A stretch of 10,299 bases of DNA, taken from positions 1 through 10,299 of the forward strand of contig CAZDIU010000199.1 of the NCBI GenBank assembly GCA_964505535.1, read 5' to 3'. The notes beneath the pieces were generated by a model that was not told the DNA's origin, searched no databases, and worked only from the letters and a program-made list of their open reading frames with translations. The stretch comes from JAABRU01 sp964505535. Lineage in GTDB: Bacteria > Desulfobacterota > Desulfobacteria > Desulfobacterales > Desulfococcaceae. Of this stretch, positions 1 to 6,695 are shown in pieces; the stretch's first letter is position 1, and each line of letters starts with the position of its first letter. A program made the position numbers and the translations under genes.

Positions 1-69
1 GGATTCTTTCATCTTCATAAATTCTTTTCCAAATAATATTCGGATAGGTTCATAACTCCCCAATCTTTT

Positions 70-348
70 GTGGAAGCAAATATTTATCAGAATGAAGAAG
101 CGGCTGTTCAGGATGCCCTGCGCCATCTGCTGCGTTCACGGCCTGATCTGAAAATTCAACTGGCTGTTTATCAGTATCAGAAACAGAATATTTCTTTGGA
201 AAAAGCAGCCAATCTTGCAGGCATAAGCCGGGCGCAGATGAAAGACATTCTTACGGAACAGGGTATTCCTCTTCGGCTTGGCTCCCGGACAGTTACAGAA
301 GCATTGGAAGAAATTCAGTTTTTGGGTGAGGAATTGGAACAGATATGA
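70..348 (+). CDS. UPF0175-type antitoxin-like protein
   Basis: A 92-residue protein read from a GTG. Residues 9-30 (NEEAAVQDALRHLLRSRPDLK) and the helix-turn-helix-like stretch ISLEKAANLAGISRAQMKDIL at 41-61 match the pattern of UPF0175 proteins, small proteins that commonly act as the antitoxin partner of a PIN-domain (DUF3368-type) RNase toxin. The C-terminal acidic tail fits the family. The stop overlaps the ATG of a PIN-like reading frame (ATGA), the usual arrangement of such pairs, but that partner is truncated. Family members usually begin about ten residues earlier. Here the frame is open upstream only to a TAA at 34-36, with no ATG and no clear ribosome binding site, so the start is uncertain and the N-terminus may be damaged. 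The family call is from recognition of sequence pattern; the function is inferred from the family. Confidence 0.7.
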   Translation: MEANIYQNEEAAVQDALRHLLRSRPDLKIQLAVYQYQKQNISLEKAANLAGISRAQMKDILTEQGIPLRLGSRTVTEALEEIQFLGEELEQI

Positions 349-470
349 CTGTTATAGCAAATACAACTGTAATCTCCAACTTTTCGTCTGTCGGACGTCA
401 GAAAATTGAAGATGAAAATGTAAAAATAATTCTTGTCAAAATCAGGCATCGGAGAGAAGTATACAGATAA
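345..470 (+). pseudogene. Truncated PIN-domain toxin remnant
   Basis: The ATG overlaps the stop of the upstream antitoxin-like gene. The frame runs 41 codons to a TAA. Its first residues, MTVIANTTVISNFSSVGR, match the first strand of PIN-domain RNases (VapC/DUF3368 type, typically about 130-160 residues), including the usual hydrophobic stretch followed by N/D-T-T/S. Nothing after residue 18 looks like a PIN domain, and the further conserved acidic residues are absent. The most likely reading is a toxin gene that has lost nearly all of its body by deletion. The identity rests on a short N-terminal match plus gene order. Confidence 0.6.
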
Positions 471-639
471 AAAACTGAAAACCTTCTTTATTCAGGCAGT
501 TTTCCGCTTTCCCTGCCATAATTTCTGTCCGGTATCTGTCCGGTTTATGTCTGATTCATACCCCTTGTTTTCTCCCTGTCTTTCCTGTATTTTTCCCTTT
601 ATCACAAAAATGCGAACCTGCAAAGAAAGGAAATTGTTT

Positions 640-1239
640 ATGGGAAATTTTATTGCACATTCACTGTCACTGATACTGACCGTTCCGTCTTACAACGTAT
701 TCCGGAAAACCGGAAAATTCTGCATCAAAGGGTTTTGTGTTTTTTTCTTTGCCATGACAATTCTCTTTGCATCATTGGGAGAAATGGGAATTGCACAGGA
801 AAAGAACGCTGATCTTCCGGTACTGTCCCCTTCTTTTCACAAATTCCTGTCCGGATTTGCAGACAGCCGGACAGAGCAGTTGAAAAGAGTGAAGTTCCCT
901 TTGGCATCTGTATCTCTGAATGAGGAAGATGAGGAAAAAACTGTTATGATACAAAAGCAGGACTGGCAGTTCAGGGATTTGTCAGGATATGCCAACTGCC
1001 TTGTGTATGTGTATGACACATTTGAACCTGATGATGCGGTTCAGGCAAAAGGAGTCAGCACTGAGGAATTTATGAAACTGCTTTCCCAACCCGGCATGCA
1101 GGTGGACAAATCCTTAAAAAATAACGGAAAAAGGCGCATTCACTTTAAAGGCATTGAGCATGGCGTAAGTTATTCCCTGTATTTTCAGTTGATCGGTAAT
1201 GAATGGTATCTGGTCAGGGAAGAGGATTTCAGCATGTAA
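640..1239 (+). CDS. Secreted or anchored DUF4348-like protein
   Basis: A 199-residue protein. I chose the ATG at 640 because AAGGA lies 8 bases upstream; the frame is open back to a TTG at 433, but that upstream stretch looks non-coding. Residues 22-53 form a basic segment followed by a hydrophobic run (FCVFFFAMTILFASL at 32-46), which reads as a signal peptide or membrane anchor with an unusually long N-terminal tail. The mature part has the spacing F-x2-F-x2-FAD...Q-x2-RVKFPLAS (66-90) and then IQKQDW (104-109), closely resembling the DUF4348 pattern I know from Bacteroidota. A C-terminal beta-rich part ends GNEWYLVREED. Function is unknown for the family. The zinc ribbon membrane gene follows 94 bases later on the same strand, so the two could be cotranscribed. 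The DUF4348 assignment is by eye and should be treated as tentative; a coding gene is likely. Confidence 0.65.
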   Translation: MGNFIAHSLSLILTVPSYNVFRKTGKFCIKGFCVFFFAMTILFASLGEMGIAQEKNADLPVLSPSFHKFLSGFADSRTEQLKRVKFPLASVSLNEEDEEKTVMIQKQDWQFRDLSGYANCLVYVYDTFEPDDAVQAKGVSTEEFMKLLSQPGMQVDKSLKNNGKRRIHFKGIEHGVSYSLYFQLIGNEWYLVREEDFSM

Positions 1240-1333
1240 GCAACCAGCCGGAAATTTTCAGGTGCGGATATTTCCAAAGTTTTCAGAAGTATTTCAGACC
1301 AAATTGTTTGCTTATTCACATTGGAGATTAATA

Positions 1334-2212
1334 ATGAAAATCACATGTGCGGATTGCAAAACAGTTTACAATATCAGTGATGACAGAATCCCGGAGCAGG
1401 GAATTGACACCGTATGCAAAAAATGCGGCAAAGCCCTGCATCTTGCCAAAAACAGTCAGAATGCGGAAAATCCCCACCGTCTGGCAGAAATCATTCAAAC
1501 TTCTGAAATCAATCAAAATGCGGAAAACAGTCAGCCAGAGACTGTGCAGGAAATTCTCCTGACACCATGCAGTCAGTGTGCAAAGGAAATCCGTCCTGAT
1601 GCCAAAACCTGCCCCCACTGCGGTGCAAAAGTCAGGTCCGGAATCTTTGGCAAAATGAAAAAACAGGCAGGAGAACTCACTGAAATGGCAAAGGAAAAAG
1701 CAGGGGGACTTACGGAAATGACCAAAGAGGCTGTAAAGCATGTTGACAAAGAGCAGTTAAAGGAACTGGCAAAGCGCGGTTCTGAAATTGCAGCAAAGCA
1801 TTCCGGAAAGATTGACAGACTGCTGCGTTTTTCCTTCAGATTCGGCAAACTGGTGTCTGCATTTTTCATTTTCCTTTTCTTTCTGCTGTTTGTCTCCGGC
1901 ATTGCCTATTATTTTGTGGCCGGAAACGCGGGATTCCGGACACCTGCATTTGAGGATGTGCGGTCTGTGCTGGAAGACAGGGGGAAATCCTATTCTTCCC
2001 ATGATTTTTCTGAAATTGACAGAAAAAGAAAGATGGAAAACACTTATGGCGATACCGTCAAAAAAATGATCATTGCATACCAGTTTTCCGAAGGAAACTA
2101 TGATGTGATGATGAAATGGATTCTCGCAGTTCCGGATGAATTTCAGAAAAAATTCATACGGCATGGAAGATTTTCTGAAAGACACGGAAAAATGGGCGAA
2201 AAAAAACAATGA
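1334..2212 (+). CDS. Double zinc ribbon membrane protein, frameshifted N-part
   Basis: The ATG at 1334 has TTGGAG seven bases upstream. The first zinc ribbon is at residues 1-35 (C5-x2-C8 ... C28-x2-C31, beginning MKITCADCKTVYNISDDRIP, as in the MJ0042-type zinc finger). The second is at 79-96 (C79-x2-C82 ... C93-x2-C96). Between them is a low-complexity linker with a repeated QNAEN. Residues 108-160 are charged and helical, with a GELTEMAKEKA/GGLTEMTKEA repeat. One membrane helix spans about 174-196. After it comes a soluble stretch to about residue 275. The last 17 or so residues (RHGRFSERHGKMGEKKQ) look like out-of-frame sequence, while the +1 frame continues as a sensible protein with a second membrane helix. 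The intact product would be about 370 residues with cytoplasmic zinc ribbons and an external loop between two helices. Its role is unknown. Confidence 0.7.
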   Translation: MKITCADCKTVYNISDDRIPEQGIDTVCKKCGKALHLAKNSQNAENPHRLAEIIQTSEINQNAENSQPETVQEILLTPCSQCAKEIRPDAKTCPHCGAKVRSGIFGKMKKQAGELTEMAKEKAGGLTEMTKEAVKHVDKEQLKELAKRGSEIAAKHSGKIDRLLRFSFRFGKLVSAFFIFLFFLLFVSGIAYYFVAGNAGFRTPAFEDVRSVLEDRGKSYSSHDFSEIDRKRKMENTYGDTVKKMIIAYQFSEGNYDVMMKWILAVPDEFQKKFIRHGRFSERHGKMGEKKQ

Positions 2213-2453
2213 AAAAGACATGGATTATGCACAGTTTGCAAATCAGTACAGGGAAATGTTTTTCAATGCGCTCAGAGAAATGAAGGAAAAAAATCAGGAA
2301 CTTTCCCAGAGGAAAATGGCTGTGCTGGGTTCCATTGCCGCATCGCTTCTGCTGTTCATCATTTTTCTGATCATCCCCATTCTGATCAAGATTGAGGAAA
2401 ATTCGGCAAACACTGTTGTGGAAATTCAGCATCTTTTCCAACATGTTCAATAG
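2136..2453 (+). CDS. C-terminal part of the zinc ribbon membrane protein in the +1 frame
   Basis: This frame is open from 2115 and gives GMEDFLKDTEKWAKKN, then a charged helical region, then a clear membrane helix (MAVLGSIAASLLLFIIFLII at about residues 61-80 from the ATG at 2136), ending shortly after. Neither the ATG at 2136 nor the one at 2163 has a convincing ribosome binding site. It overlaps the end of the upstream reading frame by 77 bases. The simplest explanation is that both frames are one gene interrupted by a one-base change, the run of six A at 2147-2152 being the likeliest place. A separate small membrane protein is possible but less likely. Whether the shift is a real mutation, a sequencing error or a programmed event cannot be told from the sequence. 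Confidence 0.6.
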   Translation: MNFRKNSYGMEDFLKDTEKWAKKNNEKDMDYAQFANQYREMFFNALREMKEKNQELSQRKMAVLGSIAASLLLFIIFLIIPILIKIEENSANTVVEIQHLFQHVQ

Positions 2454-2648
2454 TGCTTTGCCGAAATAAAACTGAGGGATGCAGTTTTTTTGAGACCTTT
2501 TTGCTTAAAACCCGGCAGAATAAACTTGACACAGCATCAGTCTGATACCAAATCACCATTGAAAACATGCTTCTGAAAAAGGCAATTTTCTGTAATCAGA
2601 CAGAAAAAAATGGCAGGATTGCATAAAATCAATGGCGATTCGGTATAA

Positions 2649-2665
2649 TTCTGCAAATTGCAGAA
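2649..2665. repeat. Small perfect palindrome downstream of mazG
   Basis: TTCTGCAA-A-TTGCAGAA is an 8-base perfect inverted repeat around a single base, 20 bases past the mazG stop on the minus strand. It is too A/T-rich and lacks a T-run to be a confident terminator; it may be a weak terminator or a protein site. Confidence 0.3.
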
Positions 2666-2684
2666 ATCACCTCACTGCTCTGTT

Positions 2685-3497
2685 TCACCGGGACTTGGCA
2701 GCATCCCACATGCGCTCTTTTTCCGCACGGGGAACCTCATCAATTTTTCTGCCGCTTTCTGCCGCGATTTTTTCCATATGCCGGAATCTGTCTTCAAATT
2801 TCCGGGTTGCGGCTGCAAGCGATGTTTCCGGATGAATGCGGGCAAAACGGGCCACGTTGACCAGAGTAAAAAGAATATCCCCGAATTCCAGAGCAAGGTC
2901 TTTGCTGCTCTGTTCGTCAATATCCCCTCTGTCCTGTTTTTTCTCCAGTTCCGCTTTGAATTCCGCCCATTCCTCCCCGGTTTTTTCCATTACACCTGTG
3001 ATGTCATCCCAGTCAAAACCGGTGCGCGCTGCACGTTCAGAAATCCGAAAAGCACGCATCAGGGCAGGCTGTTTGGGAGGAATGGAATCCAGCACAGATT
3101 CTTTGGCGCAGTTGTTTTTCTCTTTCATTTTGATCTGCTGCCACCGGTTCCGCACATCTTCGGCATCTTTTACGGTTGCATCGCCAAACACATGGGGATG
3201 TCTCCGGATCATTTTTTCCCTGATCCGCGCGGCTGCGGCTTCAATGTCAAACAGGCCTTTTTCCTCAAAAAGTTTGGCAATGAAGAGTATCTGGAAAAGC
3301 ACATCTCCGAGTTCCTCGCAGATCATATCCGGATCACCGGATTCCACAGCATCCGCAAGTTCATACACTTCCTCTGTCAGATACAGGGTCATGGACTGCG
3401 GGGTCTGTTTTCTGTCCCAGGGGCATCCGTTCTCCCCTCTCAGTCTTTCAATCAGCGCATTTACAGCTTTGATATGAGGATATTCCAAAACAGACAA
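2685..3497 (-). CDS. mazG: Nucleoside triphosphate pyrophosphohydrolase MazG
   Basis: This is a 270-residue protein of the full-length, two-domain MazG family, which hydrolyses NTPs and dNTPs to the monophosphate and pyrophosphate, cleaning the pool and in E. coli lowering ppGpp. The N-terminal domain begins with the family hallmark GENGCPWDRKQTPQSM (21-36). It carries the metal-binding EExxE at 42-46 and ExxD at 62-65 (EELGDVLFQ). The second domain repeats the pattern: EExxE at 175-179 and ExxD at 204-207 (EFGDILFTLVN). Its length equals the E. coli enzyme (263). It follows cvpA by 3 bases, so it is probably translated by coupling. The first codon is TTG at 3497, with AGGA almost touching it; the TTG three codons further in (3488) has better spacing, so the exact start is open. 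The identity is secure. Confidence 0.95.
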   Translation of the reverse strand: MSVLEYPHIKAVNALIERLRGENGCPWDRKQTPQSMTLYLTEEVYELADAVESGDPDMICEELGDVLFQILFIAKLFEEKGLFDIEAAAARIREKMIRRHPHVFGDATVKDAEDVRNRWQQIKMKEKNNCAKESVLDSIPPKQPALMRAFRISERAARTGFDWDDITGVMEKTGEEWAEFKAELEKKQDRGDIDEQSSKDLALEFGDILFTLVNVARFARIHPETSLAAATRKFEDRFRHMEKIAAESGRKIDEVPRAEKERMWDAAKSR

Positions 3498-3500
3498 TTC

Positions 3501-4043
3501 CTATTTTTCGCTTTGTTTGCCGGGATTTTCCCAACTTTCCCGGAGATGGGTGAATTTTTCCGCAAATTCCTTTTTCATTTCATTGGGAATGATACTTACC
3601 AGTTTTGCCGAGATCGGTGTCACAGCCGGTGCCAGTGCGGAATTTCTCAGCACCGGTGCGTTTTTGGGCAGAAATGCCACCAGCACGGCCAGCAGAATGG
3701 ACAGGATCAAAATGCTTTTCACTGCGCTGAAAACCAGCCCGCTGATGCGGTCAGTCCATTTCTCAAAAGTATCGCCCCCCATCCGCCGGATCAGAATTCC
3801 AATCAGCCATGCCAGACTGTATATTCCAAAAAAGATGATCAGAAATCCGAATATTTTGAGATAACCCGGATCGGAAAGCCAGCGGGACAGAAATTTGGCT
3901 CCCTGCGGATACCATGTATACGCGCAGTAAAACCCGCAGATGACGCCTGTGATGGCCGTGATTTCACGCATAAAGCCCCTGAAAAAGCCCAGGACCATTT
4001 CGTAACCAAAAACAACGACAATCAAAATATCCAACGGATTCAT
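3501..4043 (-). CDS. CvpA family membrane protein
   Basis: From the ATG at 4043 this is a 180-residue protein starting MNPLDILIVVVFGYEMVLGF, the characteristic opening of CvpA family proteins (first identified in E. coli as needed for colicin V production). Four hydrophobic segments are visible, roughly at residues 5-20, 28-45, 62-85 and 102-125. GFFRGFMREI after the first one is the conserved family signature. The C-terminal 50 residues are soluble and charged. An in-frame ATG at 4085 (MSKKTPAKG) and a GTG at 4124 would lengthen it; none of the starts has a strong ribosome site, and 4043 was chosen because family members begin there. It is the first gene of a two-gene unit with mazG. CvpA proteins are membrane proteins whose role in most bacteria is not settled. 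Confidence 0.85.
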   Translation of the reverse strand: MNPLDILIVVVFGYEMVLGFFRGFMREITAITGVICGFYCAYTWYPQGAKFLSRWLSDPGYLKIFGFLIIFFGIYSLAWLIGILIRRMGGDTFEKWTDRISGLVFSAVKSILILSILLAVLVAFLPKNAPVLRNSALAPAVTPISAKLVSIIPNEMKKEFAEKFTHLRESWENPGKQSEK

Positions 4044-4120
4044 ATTGCTGTCTGTTTTCCCTTTTGCAGGAGTTTTTTTTGACATTTGGAAACAGAAAAT
4101 ATACAATCCAAAACAGAAAA

Positions 4121-4149
4121 ACACTAACAGAACAGACAGGGAAGGTCAA
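4121..4149 (-). promoter_or_regulatory. Possible promoter for cvpA-mazG
   Basis: Reading the minus strand, TTGACC (4149-4144) is followed after 17 bases by TAGTGT (4126-4121). The first box is a good -35 match, the second a poor -10. The position is right for the cvpA-mazG unit, but this is a weak call. Confidence 0.25.
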
Positions 4150-4210
4150 GCCCTTTCCTCCGTCATATTATGATTAATTATCTGATATTATATAAAAAGG
4201 AGCAGAATCA

Positions 4211-4720
4211 GTGCCGATTTACGAGTTTTACTGCAAAGACTGCCATACCGTGTTCAGTTTTTTTTCCAAACGCACAGACACCCAAACATGTCCCCAATGC
4301 CCAAAATGCAAAATCCGCAGGCTGGAAAGACAGGTGTCCCTGTTTGCATTTACAGGAAAGGCAAAAGAGGCCGGGGAACTGGATGATCTGCCTTTTGATG
4401 AGTCCCAGATGGAAAAGGCCATGCAGGTGCTGGCAAGGGAGGCTGACAATATCAATGAGGATGATCCCAAACACGCGGCCAATCTCATGCGGAAACTTAC
4501 AGACATGACCGGAATCCAACTGGGGCAGGGAATGGAAGAGGCCCTGAGACGCATGGAAAAAGGGGAGGATCCGGATCAGATTGAAGCGGAACTGGGGGAT
4601 GTGATGGAAGGAGAGGATCCCTTTGTGCTTCCTTCGGGCAAAAAGGCGGGAATAAGCAGCAGAAAACGTCCGGCACCTTTCCGGGATGAAAATCTGTATG
4701 ATCTTCATCCGGAAAACTGA
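4211..4720 (+). CDS. FmdB family zinc ribbon protein with long C-terminal extension
   Basis: The start is a GTG with AAGGAG eight bases upstream (4197-4202). The protein has 169 residues. It opens MPIYEFYCKDCHTVF, the hallmark of the FmdB/CxxC zinc ribbon family; the metal ligands are C8-x2-C11 and C27-x2-C30, with an extra C33. KIRRLER after the second pair is also typical. Ordinary members are about 70-110 residues. This one continues for over 100 residues with an acidic, helical, soluble region (about 50-135, including an EEALRRMEKGEDPDQIEAELGD-like charged stretch) and a basic tail. FmdB was named as a putative regulator of formamidase expression; the biochemical role of most members is unknown. 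It is transcribed away from cvpA. Family identity is secure, function is not. Confidence 0.88.
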   Translation: MPIYEFYCKDCHTVFSFFSKRTDTQTCPQCPKCKIRRLERQVSLFAFTGKAKEAGELDDLPFDESQMEKAMQVLAREADNINEDDPKHAANLMRKLTDMTGIQLGQGMEEALRRMEKGEDPDQIEAELGDVMEGEDPFVLPSGKKAGISSRKRPAPFRDENLYDLHPEN

Positions 4721-4777
4721 AATTGTTTTGTCTCGAAGATTCTTCATCACCTGCCATGAAAGCAGGAAGAAAAAGAG

Positions 4778-4798
4778 TGCCAAACTGGAAGTCTGGCA
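4778..4798 (+). terminator. Possible terminator hairpin after the FmdB gene
   Basis: TGCCAAAC-TGGAA-GTCTGGCA forms an 8-base stem with one A-C mismatch and a 5-base loop, 57 bases past the stop. A short T-run (ATTTTTCT) lies about 8 bases beyond, so it is imperfect as a factor-independent terminator. It also resembles short dispersed palindromes seen in many genomes. Confidence 0.35.
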
Positions 4799-4842
4799 TT
4801 CCGGCATTTTTCTGACATGATTCAAAACAGGAGAAAAAAAAC

Positions 4843-5367
4843 ATGGAAAATTCCGTACAAAATCGGCTGGAAGTGCAGCAGGGGGATATTACCCTGCTTG
4901 CTGTGGATGCCATTGTGAATGCAGCCAACAGTTCTCTTTTGGGCGGAGGCGGTGTTGATGGCGCAATTCATCAGGCCGCAGGGCCGGATTTGCTTGCTGA
5001 ATGCCGGACGCTGGGCGGATGTCCGACCGGAGAAGCCCGAATCACCAAAGGATACAGGCTGCCTGCAAAATATGTGATTCACACGGTTGGCCCGGTTTAC
5101 AGCGGAAAGCCTTCGGACAAAGTGCGGCTGGCCTCCTGCTATGAAAACAGTCTGCGGCTGGCAGCGGAAAACAGGGTGAAAACCATTGCCTTTCCGGCCA
5201 TCAGTTGCGGCGTCTATGGTTATCCCATTGAAGAAGCCTGCCGGGTGGCTGTGGATACGGTTGCAAAATTTCTGTCAAAAAATTCTTTGCCTGAAAAGGT
5301 CATCTTTGTTCTTTTTTCTTCGGACGACCGGAAGGTGTATGAGGATTATCTGAAACAGAAATTCTGA
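4843..5367 (+). CDS. Macrodomain protein, O-acetyl-ADP-ribose deacetylase type
   Basis: A 174-residue single macrodomain. AGGAG lies 9 bases before the ATG. Visible hallmarks are GDIT at 14-17, the ligand-binding loop NAANSSLLGGGGVDGAIH at 26-43 (with the catalytic-type Asp at 39), GCPTGEA at 59-65, VIHTVGP at 78-84, and the phosphate-binding FPAISCGVYGYP at 117-128. These put it with the MacroD/YmdB group, which hydrolyses O-acetyl-ADP-ribose and can remove mono-ADP-ribose from acidic residues of proteins. E. coli YmdB has a similar length (177). No ADP-ribosyltransferase or sirtuin gene is present in the window, so the context does not indicate a partnered toxin system. It ends 3 bases from the end of hemW on the opposite strand. 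Confidence 0.95.
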   Translation: MENSVQNRLEVQQGDITLLAVDAIVNAANSSLLGGGGVDGAIHQAAGPDLLAECRTLGGCPTGEARITKGYRLPAKYVIHTVGPVYSGKPSDKVRLASCYENSLRLAAENRVKTIAFPAISCGVYGYPIEEACRVAVDTVAKFLSKNSLPEKVIFVLFSSDDRKVYEDYLKQKF

Positions 5368-5370
5368 TTG

Positions 5371-6552
5371 TCACTTTATCTCTGGAAACTGATCCACAAA
5401 CAGGGAGGTGATGCTGTCGAGAAAACGCATTCCCCGAACTGAAAGCGCACATCGGCATGCATCTTCCTCCAGAAATCCTCTTTTTTTCAATTCTTCCCTC
5501 AGTTTTCCGAACAAATCAGCAAAGGAAACTGCAAAACGGTTTTCAAATTCTTTGATCTCAAGTCCCTGTTTTTGCCGCAGCCCCACATATACGGCTTCCA
5601 TCATTTCCTGTTCAGATGTCAGCTCTTCTCTTCCGGCTTCGGGAAGAACATTCTGTTTCAGAAGATCAAGATAATCTTTCACAGATCGGCAGTTCCAGCA
5701 ACGCATGGGCGGAAAAAATGAATGTGCGGCAGGCCCCAGCCCAATATAGGGCGCAAAAGACCAGTATTTCCGGTTGTGCCGGGACTGCAATTCCGCAGAC
5801 CGGGCAAAATTGGAGATTTCATACTGGGCATATCCTCCGGATTCCAGAAAATTAACCGTGAATTCAAAGAGATTTCCCGATGGTTCCTCTTCCAGAGGGG
5901 AAAAAAATCCTTTTTCCATCTGCTGTGTGAGACGGGTTCCGGATTCATACGTAAGCATATAGCAGGAAAGATGCGCAGGCGCGAAGGCAAGCGCCTGTTC
6001 CATATCCGAACGCCAGTCCTCTTCCGACTGTTCCGGCAGCGCATAGATCAGATCAATCCCCATGTTGTCAAAACCCGCTTTTTTTGCCCATGCAAGCGCA
6101 AGAGAGGCGTCCCGCGCAGTGTGAATTCTGCCAAGAAAGCCTAGGGATTCATCAGAAAAAGACTGCACGCCAATATTGATGCGGTTGATTCCCATGTTTC
6201 GGAATTCCCTGAGAGATTCAGGAGATACCGTTCCGGGGTTGACTTCCAGAGTGATTTCTGCATGGGAATGAAGATCAAAGCACTGAAAAGCTGTATCCAA
6301 AATCTGGCGGATGTGTTCCGGCTTCAGAACAGACGGGGTTCCTCCCCCCAAATACATGGTATCAAAGGGAAAATCCGCATGGCAAGATCGCATTTCCATT
6401 TCACGGATCAGCGCGTGAACAAAATCCGGTATCAGGGAAAGATCCGTGACAGAATAAAAATCGCAGTAATCACATTTCCGGACGCAGAAGGGAATGTGAA
6501 TATAAATACCTCCGCTTTGGCTGTCAGAGGAATGGAAATTGGCTGTATTCAT
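5371..6552 (-). CDS. hemW: Radical SAM heme chaperone HemW
   Basis: A 393-residue protein. The radical SAM cluster motif is CVRKCDYC at 23-30 (C23-x3-C27-x2-C30) within GGIYIHIPFCVRKCDYCDF. GGGTPS (69-74) is the usual SAM-binding glycine motif. EVNPGT (103-108), NIGVQSF (126-132), GIDLIYALPEQ (165-175) and YEISNFA...SRHN (244-260) followed by YIGLGPAAHS (269-278) are all signature blocks of the HemN/HemW family. The cluster motif has Asp-Phe after the third Cys (CDYCDF) rather than the extra Cys of HemN, the HemW pattern. HemW binds heme and delivers it to respiratory enzymes; it is not a coproporphyrinogen oxidase, though often annotated as one. The ATG at 6552 has only a weak GAG upstream, and a hairpin begins 11 bases before it. 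Identity is secure. Confidence 0.93.
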   Translation of the reverse strand: MNTANFHSSDSQSGGIYIHIPFCVRKCDYCDFYSVTDLSLIPDFVHALIREMEMRSCHADFPFDTMYLGGGTPSVLKPEHIRQILDTAFQCFDLHSHAEITLEVNPGTVSPESLREFRNMGINRINIGVQSFSDESLGFLGRIHTARDASLALAWAKKAGFDNMGIDLIYALPEQSEEDWRSDMEQALAFAPAHLSCYMLTYESGTRLTQQMEKGFFSPLEEEPSGNLFEFTVNFLESGGYAQYEISNFARSAELQSRHNRKYWSFAPYIGLGPAAHSFFPPMRCWNCRSVKDYLDLLKQNVLPEAGREELTSEQEMMEAVYVGLRQKQGLEIKEFENRFAVSFADLFGKLREELKKRGFLEEDACRCALSVRGMRFLDSITSLFVDQFPEIK

Positions 6553-6562
6553 ATGCTCAATT

Positions 6563-6588
6563 CAGCCCGGCAATCAATTTCCGGGCTG
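6563..6588. repeat. Hairpin immediately upstream of hemW
   Basis: CAGCCCGG and CCGGGCTG form a perfect 8-base stem, extended by two A-T pairs beyond a mismatch, around a TCAA loop. On the minus strand it ends 10 bases before the hemW start, so it would be in the hemW leader. It is the first of three consecutive hairpins. Confidence 0.55.
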
Positions 6589-6596
6589 TTATATGC

Positions 6597-6611
6597 CGTC
6601 CCTGCGGGACG
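6597..6611. repeat. Second hairpin of the hemW-upstream cluster
   Basis: CGTCCC-TGC-GGGACG is a perfect 6-base stem with a 3-base loop, 8 bases after the first hairpin. G/C-rich, compact, and without a T-run. Confidence 0.5.
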
Positions 6612-6618
6612 TTATCAC

Positions 6619-6633
6619 CTGTCTGTCAGGCAG
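6619..6633. repeat. Third hairpin of the hemW-upstream cluster
   Basis: CTGTCTGTCAGGCAG can fold into a 5-base stem with one G-T pair and is followed by TTTT on the + strand. Weaker than its two neighbours, but evenly spaced with them. Confidence 0.35.
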
Positions 6634-6673
6634 TTTTCCCACCTGCGGCTGACTGATCGTATAACTTTTTGAA

Positions 6674-6695
6674 ATCAGTTCATATTATAACTGAT
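6674..6695. repeat. Inverted repeat across the end of the transposase remnant
   Basis: ATCAGTT and AACTGAT are separated by 8 bases of A/T-rich sequence. The TAA that ends the transposase reading frame (6685-6687, minus strand) lies in its centre, so the repeat probably marks the junction where the transposase gene was cut. An operator is an alternative with no other support. Confidence 0.35.

Noticed and set aside
433..639. The upstream extension of the DUF4348-like gene to a TTG
   Set aside because: The extra 69 residues are Phe/Ser/Cys-rich with no ribosome site at the TTG, whereas the ATG at 640 has AAGGA at good spacing.
2526..2531. A perfect TTGACA on the + strand
   Set aside because: No -10-like box at 15-19 bases and no + strand gene downstream before the minus-strand mazG.
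2619..2649. TTGCAT and TATAAT pair on the + strand
   Set aside because: The spacing is 19 bases, the -35 is poor, and there is no + strand gene to drive.
2658..4082. A 474-codon open frame on the + strand
   Set aside because: It lies opposite mazG and cvpA, both of which have clear family motifs, and its translation is rich in Cys, His and Phe with no recognisable domain. It is an antisense shadow.
4843..5367. The macrodomain protein as antitoxin of an ADP-ribosylating toxin (DarT/DarG-like)
   Set aside because: The domain is of the MacroD/YmdB type, not the DarG type, and no ADP-ribosyltransferase gene is adjacent.
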